Assembly: GCF_963675165.1 (NCBI RefSeq)
Contig: NC_087391.1
Coordinates: forward strand, 62,001 to 126,000
From: Halichondria panicea
Lineage: Eukaryota; Porifera; Demospongiae; Suberitida; Halichondriidae
Direction: 5' to 3'
Length of the DNA: 64,000 bases
Made by a program: the position numbers and the translations under genes. The notes beneath the pieces are model-generated. The model made no database searches, was not told the DNA's origin, and saw only the letters and a list, made by a program, of their open reading frames with translations. Shown one piece after another: positions 60,840 through 64,000 of the stretch. Every line of letters begins with the position of its first letter. Position 1 is the stretch's first letter.

Positions 60840-61278
60840 AACATCTACCATTAAATCTGTTCATTTATTGATATTTATGTTACTGGAATTATGTATTCAG
60901 GTATGGACAAGCCAAGCGTGGAGATCGTACAATGGTTAGTACCTGAGCTAGGGGGTCTGGTGTTCAGCTCTTCCCTTCCCTTGTAGTTGGATGCTATTGG
61001 ACCAGTTGTGGACGTGCTGATGAGCAAGCTGGCTGGAGGGGATATTGGGAGTGTACTGAGTGAAGCTGCTCAGGTAAAGGTGGTGTCTGATTGCATACGT
61101 ATACTGATTGACCTTTCTATTGCTACAGGCAGCTGTGAGAGGAGCTGATGCCACTGTGGGCATGAAGGCTAGGGCTGGTCGGGCTAGCTATGTCCATGAG
61201 AGTCAATTGACCCAGGTAGACCCTGGTGCTAGGGCAGTGGCCATCTGGATGGAGGCTCTCTCCAGTGCTCTCAACTAG
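58689..61278 (+). CDS. TKFC: Triokinase/FMN cyclase (dihydroxyacetone kinase)
   Basis: Thirteen exons: 58689-58835, 58881-59222, 59311-59389, 59445-59569, 59619-59706, 59754-59843, 59899-60018, 60139-60465, 60513-60613, 60662-60765, 60901-60934, 60987-61073, 61129-61278; sum 1794 nt, 597 aa (human 575). TKFC phosphorylates dihydroxyacetone and glyceraldehyde and cyclises FAD to cyclic FMN. The N-terminal DhaK domain has [20 protein letters not shown] with the substrate-binding His region, GVFTSPP, and [11 protein letters not shown]. The C-terminal DhaL ATP-binding domain has [20 protein letters not shown] with the metal-binding Asp cluster, [20 protein letters not shown] and [18 protein letters not shown]. 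The acceptor at 60513 is chosen over 60536, which would hit a stop. A CA tract occupies intron 10. AATAAA at 61393 is a poly(A) candidate. Confidence 0.94.
60777..60838 (+). repeat. (CA)n tract, TKFC intron 10
   Basis: A pure CA array of about 60 bases lies just after the donor at 60766. Confidence 0.9.
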
Positions 61279-61392
61279 CGCATCAATGTGTGGAACTATT
61301 CTTATAGCTACATACATACATTGATGGAATCAAGAACTCTTGATGGAATTCATTACTGTTTATTTTGTGATGTCATTTATTTTGTGAAACAT

Positions 61393-61398
61393 AATAAA
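61393..61398 (+). terminator. Candidate TKFC poly(A) signal
   Basis: AATAAA lies 115 bases after the stop codon. The opposite-strand HYLS1 stop lies at 61480, so the 3' ends nearly meet. Confidence 0.5.
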
Positions 61399-61479
61399 AA
61401 TGAAAATTGACAATCCATCCCTGAAAGACGGCAAATAACAAATCAACAGAATGCTATGATGTGATTGCAATTTAGCTAG

Positions 61480-62785
61480 TTAATGTCTAATCTCCCATTG
61501 CAGTGAAGATCGCTTCTTGTCAGCGGGGATCATGAACTCTTCAGGCACTTTAGGAGATCTTCTTGGAGGCTGCAGACACACACACTAAATACACTGACAT
61601 AATATGGTAGAAAGAATAACAGACCTCATAATAGGGAACATCTTGATGCAGCAGTTGCTCCTAAGAAAACACAAAACAATAACACAATCATTCACAAGAA
61701 ATTGATGTAAGTATATACTCACCCGTATGTGCCATCTGAGTCTGTTCCTGCTCTTCTCCCCGGGGGGTCTCTGTGCCTCCCACAGTTTATGGAACTCATG
61801 ATAGCGTGCCACAGGGTCGCTCTTCTTGAGGCCCTTCATGTGAGGCTGTACTAGGAGGGGCCGAATAACTGCAAAAATAAATAAAACTAATGACTGGAAA
61901 GTTGTCAGTGGGAGTAGCTATTCATGTACATTACAACTGCTAAGGAGCTCACATGATTTGCATATGTGTGGGCGGCTGCCGTCCCCCCTCACACTTCCCT
62001 CACTGGAGGTCACAGAGGTCAGTGAGAGCTCGGACAACTGTCTGGAGAGTTCTTTAGCAGGACTGCCTGGTGCTGTACAATGAGAGGGTATAGTGTAATA
62101 AGTATATAATGAGAGGAACATTACCTGAACTGCTCAGCGATTCATCAAACACTCTAGATTCACCATTACACTTCCTGCAGGGGCAGTATGTGTGTAGTAC
62201 CATGCTCACACACACAGATACTCAGCCTAGTACCTTAACACCTTTCTTGTGACTATTCTGCGGCCGTCGGCTATATTTTTTGAGGTTGCATTTGAAATAT
62301 TTTTAACGGGAGAGAGTAAGATGGAGTTTGAGGGGGATAGCAGCTGTACTCTGTTCTCCTTGTTCCCGGGAAATGTCTGCAATGATGCGTGTGGGTGTAT
62401 GTGTGTGAGTGTGTGTGTGTGTGTGTGTGTATACGGCTCCTCTTACCTTGAATAGTGCCGAGCGTGGTGGTGGGGGGTGGTGTGTGTTGAGGGGGGTCAC
62501 CTCCACTGAGCTGACACTGCATGATGATAGTGGGCGTGGTTGAGCTGCATCACTGAGTGAAGAGAGGTCACTGCTCGATGTGGAGTCATGGTCAATATGC
62601 TCTTGGATCAATCGAGAGAAATCTGCAACACAAACACAGAGAAAACACAGACTACTATTTAAATAGAAAGCCCAGATATCCACACCTCTAGTGTATGACT
62701 CCAACTCTTGCTCTGATATCTCATTTATTCCCATGGACTTGAGCTGCTGACGTACATACTCTCTTGGAACTAATGGAGTAGCCAT
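61480..62785 (-). CDS. HYLS1: HYLS1 centriolar protein
   Basis: Eight exons: 62686-62785, 62447-62622, 62234-62376, 62125-62174, 61953-62072, 61723-61868, 61625-61660, 61480-61569; sum 861 nt, 286 aa (human 299). HYLS1 is a conserved centriole component needed for cilium formation and mutated in hydrolethalus syndrome. The diagnostic HYLS box occurs as DPVARYHEFHKLWEAQR then NRLRWHIREQLL (human [20 protein letters not shown] then LRWGVREQML). The C-terminus MIPADKKRSSLQWEIRH parallels human VPTEKKRSALRWGVR. RKVLRRKCNGE in the middle parallels RKVLRRKPDGE. The N-terminus MATPLVPREYVRQQLKSMG has a short helical start. Exons are small, and frame is kept at all seven joins. Confidence 0.92.
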
Positions 62786-63028
62786 TTCTAATTGTTTCTA
62801 ATTAACGCACAGTAGTTTGAACACACCCTTTGGTTAATGCTATGGCAACTTGGCAGGTAACATGCAATTGAACTTTGACCTAGAGATAAAACACTGTTTT
62901 TATGCAACAATGGCATTTCAGTCATATGACCTTGTGTACTGAGATAAAGGGGGTGTGTCCGGGGTGTGTGTTTATATATAATATGATCGGAAAGAGAAGC
63001 TATTTTTATTTATTTATTATTTAATATC

Positions 63029-64000
63029 ATGACTCAAAGACGTGCGGACCCTCTAGGAAGCTGTGGATCCAGTGGCTCAATGTACTCCTCAGACGAAGAA
63101 GAAGATGGTGGCGGTATCAGCTTCACAACCACGGAGACAAAGTGTGAGCTCTTGTTCGAGCAAGGACTGGAGCTCAAGATATGTGGTGATATGGAGAGAG
63201 CTCTAACGTGTTTCCTGGACTGTCTGAAGGGCATGCAAAAGTGCCAGTACTTTGCCAAACTGCCACAAACCTTGCACCACCTAGGAGAGCTGTACAGCAC
63301 CTCAGGGAACACAGAGATTGCACTGGAGTTTGCACAAGCTGAGAAACTATTCTATGAAGCAGTTCTGGTTAGCTCTGAGAACACTGCCAAGGAGAAATCA
63401 ACGAGAACAAAGCGGAAACTGTTTGCAAAGAGGAGGACTACCAAAACCAAGAATTCAGGATCTAACCCGGCAGAGTACGGCAATCTACTGATAAAGAAAG
63501 CGGTGGAATATGAGATGTTAGCGAGAATGTGTGCCAAAGAGAAGAAGTTTGACCTGGCTGTGGACTACTCCGGCAAAGCTGCTAATCTGAAGCGATCTGT
63601 GTACGGAAATGACCACCCGGACAGTATTAGTGCCATGGAGACATTCACTTTGATGTACGCTGAGATGGGGAGGAGTGATTACGCTACAGCATTGAAACAA
63701 GTGGAAAAGGACGGCCTCCTTCACGAGGCAGACCATGTGGGGGGCCTCCTCCACGAGGCAGACCATGTGGTCTCAGGGCAGCAGGAAACCACTTACACCC
63801 CTGAAAGACAACCACAACTTGTAGCACTTCAAGAATTCCCTCCACAGGAAGAAGGCCAACGGACCCCATTGAATGAATGTAAACAAACCTCCCACACAGA
63901 TTCAAATGAACAAGGAAACGGCAATGAATCCACTCTGCTATGCCCTGATCAGTACAAAGGACAAGTGCAGCTATTGCAACCATGCCCTCTCATTGAAGAC
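63029..64000 (+). CDS. TPR-like protein (3' end outside window)
   Basis: An open frame from ATG at 63029 runs without stop or obvious intron to the right edge (324 codons). The N-terminus is Ser/Asp-rich (SSGSMYSSDEEEDGGG). Residues of about 35-110 form paired helices (LLFEQGLELKICGDMERALT, LHHLGELYSTSGNTEIALEF), and a further pair occurs at about 150-215 (YEMLARMCAKEKKFDLAVDY, VYGNDHPDSISAMETFTLMY). This is the TPR pattern of kinesin-light-chain-type repeats. A basic KRKLFAKRRTTKTK insert separates the two pairs. The stretch GLLHEADHV is duplicated in tandem. The exact family is not recognised. It is divergent from HYLS1, 243 bp apart. Confidence 0.75.
   Translation, partial: MTQRRADPLGSCGSSGSMYSSDEEEDGGGISFTTTETKCELLFEQGLELKICGDMERALTCFLDCLKGMQKCQYFAKLPQTLHHLGELYSTSGNTEIALEFAQAEKLFYEAVLVSSENTAKEKSTRTKRKLFAKRRTTKTKNSGSNPAEYGNLLIKKAVEYEMLARMCAKEKKFDLAVDYSGKAANLKRSVYGNDHPDSISAMETFTLMYAEMGRSDYATALKQVEKDGLLHEADHVGGLLHEADHVVSGQQETTYTPERQPQLVALQEFPPQEEGQRTPLNECKQTSHTDSNEQGNGNESTLLCPDQYKGQVQLLQPCPLIED

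Overview
This is a window of compact, intron-rich animal nuclear DNA. It holds 23 protein-coding genes, nearly all split by short GT-AG introns. Gene content is metazoan: Salvador of the Hippo pathway, CABLES, RNF8, BBS8, HYLS1, a radial spoke head protein, a three-unit EML protein, CNRIP1-like and ZFYVE21-like. The small introns, the short AT-rich inverted-repeat elements and the low but clear similarity to vertebrate orthologues suggest an early-branching animal, most likely a demosponge. That placement is inference, not proven by any single feature.

Layout: 1-3.9 kb, two SLC46-type transporters back to back; 4.1-6.7 kb (-) radial spoke head RSPH4/6; 7.1-11.4 kb (+) SAV1; 11.9-14.3 kb (-) CABLES; 14.5-15.0 kb (+) an unrecognised 120-aa membrane protein; 15.1-18.3 kb (-) EXO1; 18.3-21.5 kb, a repeat-rich interval with exon-like splice signals; 21.5-22.6 kb (+) NDUFAF1/CIA30; 22.7-23.0 kb (-) a 92-aa single-span protein; 23.1-23.7 kb (+) TRMT112; 24.2-25.8 kb (-) RNF8; 25.9-30.4 kb (+) BBS8/TTC8; 31.6-34.8 kb (-) a DUF4706/C1orf198-like protein; 35.0-35.4 kb (+) a TEX55-like RIIa/Dpy-30-type protein; 35.9-51.2 kb (-) EML5/6-like; 51.6-52.9 kb (+) CNRIP1-like; 53.4-55.0 kb (-) ZFYVE21-like; 55.1-56.6 kb (-) NEPRO-like; 56.8-57.8 kb (+) XTBD protein; 58.0-58.6 kb (-) ERG28; 58.7-61.3 kb (+) TKFC/dihydroxyacetone kinase; 61.5-62.8 kb (-) HYLS1; 63.0 kb to the edge (+) a TPR-type protein.

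The most striking large-scale feature is orientation. The genes alternate - + - + with one exception (ZFYVE21-like and NEPRO-like, both -). This makes 11 head-to-head pairs, ten of them with start codons only 99-429 bp apart, and tail-to-tail neighbours as close as 70 bp. Several genes serve cilia or centrioles (RSPH4/6, BBS8, HYLS1, probably the TEX55-like and EML genes). Others serve DNA repair (EXO1, RNF8), Hippo/cell-cycle control (SAV1, CABLES) or housekeeping (TRMT112, ERG28, TKFC, NDUFAF1), so this is a dense housekeeping neighbourhood, not a pathway cluster.

The repeat content is mainly a family of about 300-bp palindromic, MITE-like elements found only in introns, many minisatellites, and long (CA/TG)n tracts. 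I saw no CRISPR array, prokaryotic island, viral element or RNA gene that I could support. Coding models below were built by hand from splice signals and reading-frame continuity; where a full gene model was summed, it was divisible by three except for the EML gene, which is off by one base somewhere among 33 exons.
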